In this document: positions 1-8,949 of the stretch, piece after piece
Position numbering within the stretch: position 1 is the first letter of the stretch
Layout of the letters: each line of letters opens with the position of its first letter
Source: JBBIQV01 sp964555285
GTDB taxonomy: Bacteria > Nitrospirota > Nitrospiria > Nitrospirales > Nitrospiraceae
Direction of reading: 5' to 3'
Assembly: GCA_964555285.1 (NCBI GenBank)
Contig: CAZKRM010000001.1
Location: forward strand, 221,161 to 285,160
DNA: 64,000 nt
Position numbers and translations under genes: made by a program
The notes under the pieces: generated by a model
What the model was told of the DNA's origin: nothing
Seen by the model: the letters and a program-made list of their open reading frames with translations, nothing else
The model's database searches: none

Positions 1-453
1 CTCCATAACCCCAACACTTACAATCAGGTCGAAATATTCCGCAGCAAAGGGAAGCCCCTCAGCCAAGGCAACGCTGAATTGAGCCTGGGTTTTGGTGCGG
101 GCTACCTTGATGGCTTCCGTAGAGAGGTCGATAGCGAATTTCTCACCCACCCTGACCGCCGCCAGCAGTACACCCTCACCACACCCGATTTCCAGGAAGC
201 GCGCACTTTGAAACTGGCCTAGCAAAGACGAAAAATATTGGATGAACTCTTCCGTATTTCTTCCCAGCTTTTCCCATACATTCGTGTTGTCACGATAGAT
301 CGAATCGTACGCAACCGCAATGTGCAGGGTGCCTCGGAACTCAGGACGTTTTGACAACAACACGGGAATGCCGTCTATATTAGAAAATTCGGAGTGACAC
401 ATCTTGCAGAAGAGGTTCTCGAGAGGTATCTTGCAATCTGGACAGACGTACAT
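1..453 (-). CDS. Zinc-ribbon class I SAM methyltransferase (3' end outside window)
   Basis: This frame is open from an ATG at 453 to the window edge, giving the first 151 residues. Two CxxC pairs (C4/C7 and C16/C19) form a probable zinc ribbon. A class I methyltransferase follows, with glycine-rich motif I LEIGCGEG at about residues 87-94. The layout resembles small-molecule or lipid methyltransferases that carry an N-terminal rubredoxin-like ribbon; the substrate cannot be told. The start is supported by a strong GGAGG five bases upstream of the ATG. The next gene, ppx, is on the same strand 150 bp upstream. The C-terminal half lies outside the window. Confidence 0.85.
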   Translation of the reverse strand, partial: MYVCPDCKIPLENLFCKMCHSEFSNIDGIPVLLSKRPEFRGTLHIAVAYDSIYRDNTNVWEKLGRNTEEFIQYFSSLLGQFQSARFLEIGCGEGVLLAAVRVGEKFAIDLSTEAIKVARTKTQAQFSVALAEGLPFAAEYFDLIVSVGVME

Positions 454-602
454 CCTCACCTCCTCACATCCTATTCAAAGCAGAGTCTACACGAGGGTCA
501 GGGTACAAGAAAAGGAGTCTTTCTTCATGGAGCCCTTCGCCAACCGCGTGGCTCCAACGTACACACCCTCTCAAACAAACACTCTCAACTCCTTTGTTTC
601 AC

Positions 603-1544
603 TTATCGTGTCCGCGTCGCCAGATCGAGCAACACTCCTTCGCGCAATCCGAGATCGCTCACGAGACAATCCTCGACTCCCAACTTCTCCATCACCGTTC
701 GCAAAACGAGCGTCCCGGCGACGATCACGTCTTCGCGGCCTCGTTCGAGGCCCGGCAGCCCCTGACGTTGGACTTTGGTCCGACTGAGCAGCTCTCGCTC
801 CAGATCGGAAACCGTCGAGAGCTTCAGACAGTAATTATGGATGCGGGCGGGCTCATAGGCCGGAAGACGCTGGGCCATGGCGGCGAGGGATGTGATCGTT
901 CCTGCAGTTCCAACGAAGGTCGCGCCTTGCAGATCACCGATCTCTTTAACCACCTTGAATGTCTCCTGCCGAACGAAGGCGCGCGCTGAGTCCACTTCAT
1001 CAGTCGTCGGTGGATCATGGTGAAGCAACCGCTCCGACAACCGGACCACGCCCACCTTGATCGAGCGCACAATCGGAGGTCGGCCTGGCCGGTCCAGGAT
1101 AAATTCCGTGCTGCCGCCGCCTATGTCGAGCGCCAGCATATCGGCGACATCTGGCGGCAAACCCGAACGAATGCCCAGCATCGTCCGTCTGGCTTCCTCC
1201 TCACCGCTAATCAGTTCGACCTCGAACCCTGCTTCACGCTTCACCCGATCCAAAAACTCTTGCCGATTGGCTGCATCGCGCACTGCACTGGTAGCCACTG
1301 CCGTCGCAGCATCAACGTTGTGGGAGTCGATGATCTCTCGCCACTCACGCAACGTACTGAGCACCCGGTCCATCGCCTCAGGGCGAAGCACGCGATCCCG
1401 ATCGACCCCCTGGCCCAGACGAAGAATACGACGCGCGGAATGCAATTCCGTCAGCCCGCCGGAGTCCGTGATCCGCGCAATCAACAGCCGGCACGTCAAG
1501 GTGCCGATATCAATCCCGGCCAGCACGAGAGTCTTCTCGCTCAC
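603..1544 (-). CDS. ppx: Ppx/GppA family exopolyphosphatase
   Basis: A 313-residue protein of the Ppx/GppA family, which cleaves terminal phosphate from polyphosphate or converts pppGpp to ppGpp in the cytoplasm. The sequence shows the two ASKHA nucleotide-binding signatures: GIDIGTLTCRLLIA near the N-terminus and LDIGGGSTEF near residue 140. The EEEARRTMLGI stretch between them is typical of the family. The length matches short, catalytic-core-only members without the C-terminal HD domain. It starts at GTG 1544, overlapping the upstream gene's stop as GTGA, which indicates translational coupling. Sequence alone does not separate Ppx from GppA activity. Confidence 0.93.
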   Translation of the reverse strand: MSEKTLVLAGIDIGTLTCRLLIARITDSGGLTELHSARRILRLGQGVDRDRVLRPEAMDRVLSTLREWREIIDSHNVDAATAVATSAVRDAANRQEFLDRVKREAGFEVELISGEEEARRTMLGIRSGLPPDVADMLALDIGGGSTEFILDRPGRPPIVRSIKVGVVRLSERLLHHDPPTTDEVDSARAFVRQETFKVVKEIGDLQGATFVGTAGTITSLAAMAQRLPAYEPARIHNYCLKLSTVSDLERELLSRTKVQRQGLPGLERGREDVIVAGTLVLRTVMEKLGVEDCLVSDLGLREGVLLDLATRTR

Positions 1545-1864
1545 TGCTCGCTCCTGATCTCTGCCATCTCCCCCTCGATCTTCTTCCGCCGCTCACGGAT
1601 TACCTGAACCTGCTTGGCCAGCCGTCCGATCTCCATGTCGTACAACACGCGCTCGGCCGGCTCGCCCCGATCGTGCAACTCGATGGCACGCTCGCCGATA
1701 TCGCGATAGAGATCGTTCATCAGTTGATCCAGCTTCCGCAGCTCTAAGCGGAGCTTCAGCAGCTCGGTTTCTTCCAGCGCCCGGTTCGCGGCCTGCGCCG
1801 TCCCGTGACGCAACGTCGCCCACCCCGCCTTCAGATCATGCGTCAGTCGCTGTAACAGCCCCAT
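1541..1864 (-). CDS. Small coiled-coil protein of unknown function
   Basis: A 107-residue, charged, alpha-helical protein with no recognised domain. Residues 28-105 are rich in E, K, L and R with heptad-like spacing, suggesting a coiled coil. There is no signal peptide or membrane segment. It overlaps ppx by four bases (GTGA), so the two are probably translated together, and a role linked to polyphosphate or the stringent response would be a guess. The ATG at 1864 is the natural start because it lies close downstream of the upstream repeat region. Confidence 0.75.
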   Translation of the reverse strand: MGLLQRLTHDLKAGWATLRHGTAQAANRALEETELLKLRLELRKLDQLMNDLYRDIGERAIELHDRGEPAERVLYDMEIGRLAKQVQVIRERRKKIEGEMAEIRSEQ

Positions 1865-1900
1865 TTCATCCCTTTCATCCCTTCATCACCTTGCTTTTTC

Positions 1901-1993
1901 GGAGGGGGCTGGGGCGAGCCCTATTGCGCGCGTCGAGGGAGCGCTTTCTGAAGCGCGGCCTCCGCGAGCACCGGGCTCGCCCCAGCCCCCTCC
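1901..1993 (+). repeat. Composite palindrome, copy 1
   Basis: Outer arms 1901-1921 and 1973-1993 are perfect 21-base reverse complements. Between them lie the conserved block TGCGCGCGTCGAG, a small inner hairpin (GCGCTTTCTGAAGCGC) and a CCGCGAGCAC block. It ends on the first base of the recG stop codon. It belongs to a family with ten full copies in this window. Confidence 0.9.
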
Positions 1994-4656
1994 TAGCTTA
2001 CCGCCCCCAGCTCCAGTTTCGTCCGCCACCGTCGCAGCACGGCAGCCCGCAACGCCTGATGCTGCGGCGCAGACAGCGACGGGTCTCGCTTGAGCAGCGC
2101 GAAGGCCTCCTGCCTCGCTTGCTGCAACAAGTCTGCGTCGCGAATCAAATTGGCCGCCCGGAATTCCGGCATGCCCCACTGGCGGAACCCAAAAAATTCT
2201 CCAGGCCCTCTGATCTGAAGGTCGGCTTCCGCAATCACGAAGCCGTCGGTCGATTTGACCAACGCCTCCAGCCGTTGCTTTGCCGACGACGCCGGAGCAG
2301 GCGCGGCGGCATCTTCGCTCACCCGCCGCGTGGCTGTCCCACCGGTCCGTGACGAAAGGAGGAGGCAATAGGACTGATGTGCGCCTCGCCCGACTCGCCC
2401 GCGCAACTGGTGCAACTGCGCAAGCCCGAACCGCTCTGCATGCTCCACGACCATGACGGTCGCGTTCGGCACATCCACCCCCACTTCGACGATCGTCGTC
2501 GCCACAAGCACGTTGATCTCGCCTGCCTTGAACGAGGCCATCGTCCGCTCCTTTTCCTCCGCGCGCAGGCGCCCGTGAAGGAGCCCCACTGAGACGTTCT
2601 TGAATTCCTCTTGCTGGAGACGTTCCGCCGCTTGAATCGCCGCCTGAAGATCGGTCTTCTCGGACTCCTCCACGAGCGGATACACGATGTAGGCCTGGCG
2701 TCCGGCTTCCAGGTGATCCTGCACGACTTGATAGGCCCGGCGCCGTTGGGACTCAGTAAAGAGCAAGGTCCTCACTGGCTTCCGGCCAGGAGGAAGCGCA
2801 TCGATGACCGACACATCGAGGTCGCCATACACCGTCATGGCCAGCGTTCTGGGAATCGGCGTGGCCGTGAGCACCAGCACATCGGGATGGTAGCCCTTGT
2901 CGATCAGGGTCTTCCGCTGCATCACCCCGAACCGATGCTGCTCATCGATCACCGCCAGCCCGAGCTTCGCGAACGTGACGCCCTTCTGAATGAGAGCGTG
3001 CGTGCCAATCACCACCTGGGTCTGACCGGTTTCAATTCGGGCCAGCGCCGCAGCCCGCTGCTTGGCTCGTCCGTTGCTCGTCAGCACCGCCACCGATACC
3101 CCTAATGGTTCGAGGACGCTCCGCAGGGTAGAGCCATGCTGCTCCGCCAAAATCTCCGTCGGCACCATGAGCGCGGCCTGATACCCGGAGTCGCAGGCCA
3201 TCACCATCGCATGGAGCGCAACGACCGTCTTGCCGCATCCCACATCGCCCTGGATGAGGCGATTCATCGGCCTGGGGCCGGCCATATCCTGCCGGATTTC
3301 GCTCCACGCTCGTTCTTGCGCAGCGGTCAGTTTGAACGGTAAGGCCTTCCCCAATCGCGCCAACAACGGCGTGGCGGGATTGAATTGAATCCCCTTCACC
3401 TCACACTTGACCGCTCGCTGGCGACTCGCCAGGGCCACTTGCAAGAGAAACAGCTCTTCAAACGCCAACCGCCGGTGGGCGGGAGTCATGCCCCGATCCA
3501 GCGCAGCGAGGTCGGTCCCGGCGACCGGGAAATGCGCCTCAGCCACCGCCTGCCGAATGGGCGGCATGCGATACTTTGCGCGCACCTGGACCGGTAGCAC
3601 TTCTTCCAGGCCGGCGAGATACTCATCGAGCAGGTCTTTCACGAGCACGCGCATCTGGCGCGAGGACCACCCTTTTGTCTCATGGTAGATCGGCACGATA
3701 CGCCCCACATGCAGGGTGCTGTCCGTCTCCTCCCCCAGCAGTTCGTACTGGCTGACATCCATCCGAAGATCGATCCAGCCGCCTCGGCCGGCCATCACAC
3801 GCCCGGCCAACATGACGCGGGCACCGACGGCCAGCACCTGCTCAAGGTAGGGCTGATTGAAGAACACCGCCTGGATGCGTCCCGTCCTGTCTTGCACCAT
3901 CACTTCGAGCACACTCAGCCGCTTATATCGCGCGCTTCGAAGCCGGCTGGTCACCACGACGCCGCAGACGGTCGCCTCCGCGCCAGGAACCACACGAGCG
4001 ATGGGGGTGATGACCGACCGGTCCTCATAACGCCAGGGCAGACACCAGAAGGCATCCTCAACGGTGTGAACGCCCAGCCGTTCCAGCAAGGCCGCCCGTT
4101 TAGGACCGACTCGCTTGGCATACCGGATCGCGAGCGCCTTCACATCCTGCGGAAGGTGTTGGTCGCCCGACGAGACAGGTACCGGTCGGCCAGGCTTGGC
4201 CTGGCTCCGCATCGGCGGGGCTGCCGTCTGACCCGTCTTCAGATCGGTGAGGATCGTGCGCGCCTGTTCGAGCCGGCGGATCTGCTCGACCGGAGATACG
4301 CCGACGTGAAAGTCGACGAACAACTGGTGGAGCGCGAGCAGATGACTTTCGACACCTGCGGCATACACCTGTGCGGCCAGCGCATCGACGATTTGAGCTG
4401 CGACAAACGGGCCGAGGTTCTTGATCGACGAGAGATGCGCGCCGTGATCCCGCGTGGCAAAGTCGATCGGGCGCTCAACGCGCTGCAGGAGATCGTGCAG
4501 CGGCCGCACGGGAACCGACGTCGCTGGATCTGTCGCACGTGGCGTGAATCGGGCAGTCATGAGAAGGTCGTGGGGAGAATGGCGCGCAGCGACCTGCGCC
4601 ATCGTCGCGTCGAGCCTGTATCGCCGCGCATCGTAGCACAGGCCTCGCCCCCTCAC
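1993..4656 (-). CDS. recG: ATP-dependent DNA helicase RecG
   Basis: An 887-residue superfamily-2 helicase that remodels stalled replication forks and branched DNA. An N-terminal wedge/OB region (about residues 175-310) precedes the helicase core: Walker A GDVGCGKT at 470-477, DEQH at 571-574, TATPIPRT near 597, and a conserved C-terminal helicase domain with the LRGRVGRG motif. It is longer than usual because of a Nitrospira-type N-terminal extension of about 170 residues. The start is uncertain: the GTG at 4656 has no clear ribosome site, and ATG codons at 4602 and 4560 are alternatives. The stop codon abuts composite palindrome copy 1. Confidence 0.95.
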   Translation of the reverse strand: MRGRGLCYDARRYRLDATMAQVAARHSPHDLLMTARFTPRATDPATSVPVRPLHDLLQRVERPIDFATRDHGAHLSSIKNLGPFVAAQIVDALAAQVYAAGVESHLLALHQLFVDFHVGVSPVEQIRRLEQARTILTDLKTGQTAAPPMRSQAKPGRPVPVSSGDQHLPQDVKALAIRYAKRVGPKRAALLERLGVHTVEDAFWCLPWRYEDRSVITPIARVVPGAEATVCGVVVTSRLRSARYKRLSVLEVMVQDRTGRIQAVFFNQPYLEQVLAVGARVMLAGRVMAGRGGWIDLRMDVSQYELLGEETDSTLHVGRIVPIYHETKGWSSRQMRVLVKDLLDEYLAGLEEVLPVQVRAKYRMPPIRQAVAEAHFPVAGTDLAALDRGMTPAHRRLAFEELFLLQVALASRQRAVKCEVKGIQFNPATPLLARLGKALPFKLTAAQERAWSEIRQDMAGPRPMNRLIQGDVGCGKTVVALHAMVMACDSGYQAALMVPTEILAEQHGSTLRSVLEPLGVSVAVLTSNGRAKQRAAALARIETGQTQVVIGTHALIQKGVTFAKLGLAVIDEQHRFGVMQRKTLIDKGYHPDVLVLTATPIPRTLAMTVYGDLDVSVIDALPPGRKPVRTLLFTESQRRRAYQVVQDHLEAGRQAYIVYPLVEESEKTDLQAAIQAAERLQQEEFKNVSVGLLHGRLRAEEKERTMASFKAGEINVLVATTIVEVGVDVPNATVMVVEHAERFGLAQLHQLRGRVGRGAHQSYCLLLSSRTGGTATRRVSEDAAAPAPASSAKQRLEALVKSTDGFVIAEADLQIRGPGEFFGFRQWGMPEFRAANLIRDADLLQQARQEAFALLKRDPSLSAPQHQALRAAVLRRWRTKLELGAVS

Positions 4657-4731
4657 AATGACGCGCAGGGAGCCCGATCCAGGACGTTCACACGTCCCGT
4701 TTGCAGCGCCCTCTACAATCCATCCATTGTT

Positions 4732-4759
4732 TTGACGCGACTGTCTAGGGTGTTACACT
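4732..4759 (+). promoter_or_regulatory. Sigma-70 type promoter for the TPR metallopeptidase gene
   Basis: TTGACG (4732-4737), a 16-bp spacer and TACACT (4754-4759) lie just upstream of the ATG at 4784. GGGAG before that ATG is its ribosome site. Confidence 0.6.
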
Positions 4760-4783
4760 TCACGATGAACACGGGAGCGTCCG

Positions 4784-6268
4784 ATGTATCGCAAGAACAT
4801 CTCCCCTATCCTGAGCTACATCGTTGCCGCTGTCGGCCTGTTCATCCTGTACCACGTGTGGGTGAAGCCTTCCTACTTTCCGCCGACGCCGCCTCCCCCG
4901 GTCACGACGATCTCAGCCGAGGAGGGGGCGCAGCCGACCGCAGAGCAGCAACACGAAGAGGAACTGTACGCGCGGGAGTCGAAACGCCCACGCGTCATCG
5001 ATCCGAGCCGGGTGCCGGAGTCCCCGTACGTGGCGAAGCTGGACGGTATCCGCGACGAGTTGGAGAAAGGCAACGCCGCCGAAGCCGAATCGAGGCTGTC
5101 CGACCTGCCGTCCTCACTGCTCGCCGAGCCGCCGGTCAGGCGGTTTGTGGCCGTCCTCTGGAACAACCTGGGCATCCTTCAAGAACAATCGGGCGGCACG
5201 GCGGTATCGGTCAAGACCTTCAAGCAAGCGGTCTCGCTCGATTCGACAAACCCCATCGCGCACTTGAACCTGGCGCACGCCTATTGGGAACTTCGTGATC
5301 CGGGGTTGACGGAGGAGTTTCTGCAACACGTGATTCAGCTCGCGCCGACCGAAGCCTTCCCCCACCTGGCCATGGCCGACTTGTTACAGGAACAGGATCG
5401 CCTCGCTGAAGCCGCCCAGCACCTCGATCGAGCAGCCGACCGCGCCCGGCAAGACCCCGACGTGCGTTCCTATCTCCAGGCTGTGTCGGCCAAGGTCCGG
5501 CGTACGGAACAGGCTGAGCAACAACTCACGTCGCGTGGCAGCGCACATTTCACCGTAAAGTTCGACGGCGGGGAAGATCAGGCGACCTGGACCGGCGTGC
5601 TGGACATTCTGGAGGAGGCGTATCGAGACATCGGGCAAAAGTTCGGGCATTTCCCCGGCAAGCCGGTCATCGTGGTCCTGCACACCAGGGATCACTTTCA
5701 GAACGCAACGGGAAGCCCGATCTGGGCGGATGGCCTCTTCGATCCCGTGCTGGGCCGGATTCAGGTGCCGACGCAGGGGGCGTTGACGGACCAGACCTGG
5801 CTGACCCGCGTCCTGCGCCATGAGTACGTCCATGCCCTGCTGCATGACCAACTCGGCATGGGGGCCGGATCGGTTCCCACCTGGCTCAATGAAGGTCTGG
5901 CGATGCAGTTAGCGGGGGATTCCTGGGCGGACCTCGACCAGCCGATGCACGGAGATATCGCACTGGTTCCGCTCGCGGTGCTGGAAGGGGAATGGGGCGG
6001 CCTCTCAAGCGGAGCCGCAACCGTCGCCTACCTCGAAGCGAATTCCGCGACCCACTACCTCATCGACCGGTTCGGCATGCACCGGGTAAAAGAGTTGCTG
6101 ACCCTGTTGAAATCGAGACACACCATGCCGGCGGCAATGCAGGCCACGCTCTCCCTGACCTACGAGCAGTTCGAACGACGATGGGTGGACGATCTCAATG
6201 CGAGGTTGAAGTCTGGGAAGAGAGTCTCACCGAAACGGGCGATACCGGATCAATTCGCGGCTGGTTGA
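4784..6268 (+). CDS. Membrane-anchored TPR protein with gluzincin metallopeptidase domain
   Basis: A 494-residue protein. Residues 8-26 form one N-terminal membrane segment, followed by a proline-rich linker, so the rest is probably periplasmic. Residues 85-245 hold TPR-like helical pairs. A peptidase-MA-like zinc protease domain follows: HEYVH at 346-350 supplies two zinc histidines and the glutamate, and WLNEGLA with E370 supplies the third ligand. Substrate and partners are unknown. The start has a good GGGAG site and a promoter 25-50 bp upstream. The last 42 bases overlap the 3' end of the convergent gene at 6227-7132. Confidence 0.85.
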   Translation: MYRKNISPILSYIVAAVGLFILYHVWVKPSYFPPTPPPPVTTISAEEGAQPTAEQQHEEELYARESKRPRVIDPSRVPESPYVAKLDGIRDELEKGNAAEAESRLSDLPSSLLAEPPVRRFVAVLWNNLGILQEQSGGTAVSVKTFKQAVSLDSTNPIAHLNLAHAYWELRDPGLTEEFLQHVIQLAPTEAFPHLAMADLLQEQDRLAEAAQHLDRAADRARQDPDVRSYLQAVSAKVRRTEQAEQQLTSRGSAHFTVKFDGGEDQATWTGVLDILEEAYRDIGQKFGHFPGKPVIVVLHTRDHFQNATGSPIWADGLFDPVLGRIQVPTQGALTDQTWLTRVLRHEYVHALLHDQLGMGAGSVPTWLNEGLAMQLAGDSWADLDQPMHGDIALVPLAVLEGEWGGLSSGAATVAYLEANSATHYLIDRFGMHRVKELLTLLKSRHTMPAAMQATLSLTYEQFERRWVDDLNARLKSGKRVSPKRAIPDQFAAG

Positions 6269-7132
6269 ATTCTCTTCCTGGCGAGACCACAACGGAATGA
6301 AGCCGGCATGTTCATCTTCCTGCTGAACGCTCTTCCCCACTTCTCGTAGCGGATCGAACGCATCCTGCCACAACAGTTCTTCATCCGTTCCGTTATACGC
6401 ACGAATCATGAAGTCGAAGGCGTGGCGTAGGCCCGGCATCGGAGCCACCGTCTCCGTGCGCTCATCGGTAATCCGCTCGATACGCGCGATACCGCGTCCC
6501 TCCGCCGCAAACTGATCTTGCCAGATAAGCGCCCCGGACTGAGGATCGCGCGCGCGTACGAGAAAGAAGTGGTGCACGGATGACGGCTCCGGATTCGAGA
6601 CCCGCGTGACCGTTGCGCGGGGCCGAGCCACCGTCGCCACGGGACTCGCATTCCCCTCTTTCCCTACGGGATTCAGATTCAGCTGCCCTTCCCACAAAAA
6701 CTTGCCGGTTACGGCATCGTACACACGAATCCGAAAGTGGGAGAGGCCGTCGGAGCCCACGCCGATGCCACCGGCAAAGATGCGTTCCCGTGCCGATGAC
6801 GACGTCGGCGTTCCTTCCTCGCGCACATCGAGATCGTAGGAGTCTTCGGTGAGCACCACTCCGGTGTTCGGATCGTAGGTCTTGATCAGAATGGTCGACG
6901 TCCCTGCCGCCTCAAAGCCAAAGCCGGCCGCCACGACCGGCGGCGTGCCGCTTGCCGTCAGCTTGGCGAACTCGTGCGTGCTCATGAAGCCGGATTGCCC
7001 GAGGAGATCGTAGCCGGCTCCAAATGCGACACCCGTTGTGAGTAGGGAGCCGAGGCCGACCGCGATTCCCCACCGACACCGGTCCGCTCGTCGGACCCCT
7101 CTCAGCGTCAACATCCATTGCCTGAGTCCCAT
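6227..7132 (-). CDS. Exported protein of unknown function
   Basis: A 301-residue protein. The start at ATG 7132 was chosen because AGGAGG lies six bases upstream; the frame is open further upstream but without support. Residues about 20-38 form a hydrophobic signal-like segment after basic residues. The mature part shows three similar beta-rich repeats, each with a pattern like 'F.IR.YD...G..LW...', so it is probably a repeat beta-sandwich protein. No catalytic motif is seen. It overlaps the convergent metallopeptidase gene by 42 bp. A structured leader lies 39 bases upstream (7171-7246). Confidence 0.7.
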   Translation of the reverse strand: MGLRQWMLTLRGVRRADRCRWGIAVGLGSLLTTGVAFGAGYDLLGQSGFMSTHEFAKLTASGTPPVVAAGFGFEAAGTSTILIKTYDPNTGVVLTEDSYDLDVREEGTPTSSSARERIFAGGIGVGSDGLSHFRIRVYDAVTGKFLWEGQLNLNPVGKEGNASPVATVARPRATVTRVSNPEPSSVHHFFLVRARDPQSGALIWQDQFAAEGRGIARIERITDERTETVAPMPGLRHAFDFMIRAYNGTDEELLWQDAFDPLREVGKSVQQEDEHAGFIPLWSRQEENSTSRELIRYRPFR

Positions 7133-7170
7133 ACAGCTCCTCCTGTTGTGTGTCATTCTGCATGGGAGCC

Positions 7171-7246
7171 GGTTCGGGGTAAATTCCACGGAGGTTCTGC
7201 CTCCCCCACCGAAAGGGGGGGGGCGGTTGCGTGACCGCCCCGAACC
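7171..7246 (-). promoter_or_regulatory. Structured 5' leader: closing stem enclosing three hairpins
   Basis: Read on the minus strand, a perfect 9-bp closing stem (GGTTCGGGG with CCCCGAACC) encloses three hairpins: CGGT/ACCG, CCCCC/GGGGG and GGAGG/CCTCC. It lies 39 bases before the start codon at 7132. The class is not recognised. It may be a cis-regulatory RNA or simply a palindrome. Confidence 0.45.
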
Positions 7247-7399
7247 AGCGGTAGCGGTTCCTGGCGACCAGGCGATAGACGAGAATGGCGAAGGCGAGAA
7301 CACATGGTCCGCCAGGCAATCTAGGCAGAAGAGGAAGAAACGCCTCCAGGCCTCGATCGACGGTTGCCCGCTCGGTAAGAATGTCGCTATAGTCACCTC

Positions 7400-7813
7400 A
7401 TGCAGGTTCGCGTGCTCATCGGGATCTTGCTCGGACTGATTGGACTGGCAGCCGCCACGCAACTCCTCGGCCTTCGTTCCACCACTGCCTCTCCGGCAGC
7501 CCACGTCATGTGGCAGGCGTTCCTATTCGGCATTCCCGGACTGCTGGGCGGGTTTCTCCTCGCGCAGAAGCGCTGGGCCTTGATGGGAGCGGTGATTTAC
7601 GGAACCGTGGGGTTGGCGTTGGATATCTCGACGCTGGTGCTGGATCTAAGAAGTTCGGATGGGCAGGTGCTGGTGCCGATACTCAACGGACTGAGCGGCC
7701 TCTTGAATTTCTTACTGATCGTGTTCGGCGGGCGAGGGTTTCTGGATTTGTCCCTGGACACGACGCCTCCAGTACACCACCGTCCCAATCCCCCGTCCCC
7801 TTCCGCATCTTGA
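7400..7813 (+). CDS. Small integral membrane protein
   Basis: A 137-residue protein with four hydrophobic stretches (about residues 5-23, 40-55, 62-82 and 95-112), predicted as a four-helix membrane protein; no family is recognised. The C-terminus is proline-rich and hydrophilic. Its 3' end overlaps the convergent methyltransferase gene by 131 bp. Because of that overlap, the last 40 residues, or the last residues of the neighbour, may not be authentic. Confidence 0.6.
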   Translation: MQVRVLIGILLGLIGLAAATQLLGLRSTTASPAAHVMWQAFLFGIPGLLGGFLLAQKRWALMGAVIYGTVGLALDISTLVLDLRSSDGQVLVPILNGLSGLLNFLLIVFGGRGFLDLSLDTTPPVHHRPNPPSPSAS

Positions 7814-8783
7814 TCGGTCGCACCCGCTCGAAGCCGGCCTCGCGAAGCCAGCGCGCCGTGTCGGCCAGCGAATAGGTATTGCCGGTCTCGGTAAAGAGCA
7901 ACATCGTCACGGCAAACAAGCCGGCTTCCTGCGGGTAGAGTCCCTCCCGATCATGGAGAAACGCGTCCTGAACGATCATCCGCCCGCCGGGCGTCAGCGC
8001 CGGCAGAGCGCGTCGGAAAAGCGCCTGGTTTTGTTCGGGCGAGTAGATGTGCAAGACATTCGAATACCAGATGATGTCGTACCGGCCGGTGATCGGCTCC
8101 TGCATAAAGTCCAGCGGTTGATACGACAGCCGCCGGCCGGCCTTGTGCGTGGCGGCGATCTTCCGCGCCACCTCCAACGCAGCAGGCCGATCGCACACCG
8201 TTGCCTGCAGCTGTGGGTTCTTCGTCAAGAACGCCATCGCATAGGTGCCCGGCCCTCCTCCGAGATCCAGAAGCGTCTTGGCGCCTTTCAGATTCACCTG
8301 CGCCGACACTTTCGGCGCAACTTCCAGCGACCGATGGTGCATGGCCCACGTGAACTGCTCACGATAGCCCGGCTCCTCCGGCTCATCGTGGTCGAGGGGG
8401 AGTCCCGTTTTCACGCTGTCGGTCAGACGAGACCAATCGGCCCAGTGGTTCCGCAACAGCGCGAGGTACGCGCCGCGATAGGCGGGGCTCTTGGCATTCA
8501 ACGCGGTGGCGGCCAGCTTGCTGTTCCAATAGGTATCGCCCGATTTTCGTAACAGGCCGGCCGCCGCGAGATTGCGGCACAGAATCGCGAGGCCTCGCTC
8601 GCTGACCTTGAGCGCGGCAGCCAGTTCACCGACCTGCCATTTCTTGGAGCCGATTGCCGTAAACAGGTCGAGTTCCAGTGCCGTTATCAGCACCCGCGGC
8701 AAGCGATAGGCCATGACGGCATCGCGAAACTCCTCGAAGGTCGTGATCGTCTTCGTCTTCAATCTTTTATCCTTCACCCACAA
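7683..8783 (-). CDS. Winged-helix O-methyltransferase-like protein
   Basis: A 366-residue SAM-dependent methyltransferase of the plant O-methyltransferase/acetylserotonin type. An N-terminal winged-helix dimerisation domain (about residues 15-95) is followed by a Rossmann domain with motif I LDLGGGPGTYA near residue 172, and IWYSNVLH and GGRMIVQD further on. The substrate is unknown. The start is uncertain: the frame opens with TTG at 8783, and GTG at 8777 is an alternative; neither has a clear ribosome site. The final 35 residues overlap the convergent gene and look low-complexity and arginine-rich, so a late frameshift is possible. Confidence 0.8.
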   Translation of the reverse strand: MWVKDKRLKTKTITTFEEFRDAVMAYRLPRVLITALELDLFTAIGSKKWQVGELAAALKVSERGLAILCRNLAAAGLLRKSGDTYWNSKLAATALNAKSPAYRGAYLALLRNHWADWSRLTDSVKTGLPLDHDEPEEPGYREQFTWAMHHRSLEVAPKVSAQVNLKGAKTLLDLGGGPGTYAMAFLTKNPQLQATVCDRPAALEVARKIAATHKAGRRLSYQPLDFMQEPITGRYDIIWYSNVLHIYSPEQNQALFRRALPALTPGGRMIVQDAFLHDREGLYPQEAGLFAVTMLLFTETGNTYSLADTARWLREAGFERVRPIKMRKGTGDWDGGVLEASCPGTNPETLARRTRSVRNSRGRSVR

Positions 8784-8788
8784 TAGCA

Positions 8789-8949
8789 GGAGGTGTGCCG
8801 GGGTTGACCGCTACTGCGCGCGTCCAGCGAGCACATTCTTCAATCAGGTCGAGCGATGCTCGACACGGGAGGGGGCCCGAACCAACTCCCCTCCCGTACC
8901 CACAGTGCGGGCTGCGCGAGCACAGCGGTCAGCCTCGACGCACCTCCTC
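8789..8949 (+). repeat. Composite palindrome, copy 2 (long, nested form)
   Basis: Outer arms (about 8789-8813 and 8925-8949) are complementary with a few wobble differences. Block A is CTGCGCGCGTC and block B is GCGCGAGCAC. The middle holds an additional inverted repeat (CGGGAGGGG with CCCCTCCCG), which makes this copy about 65 bp longer than the others. It separates the methyltransferase gene from the gene at 8948. Confidence 0.8.
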
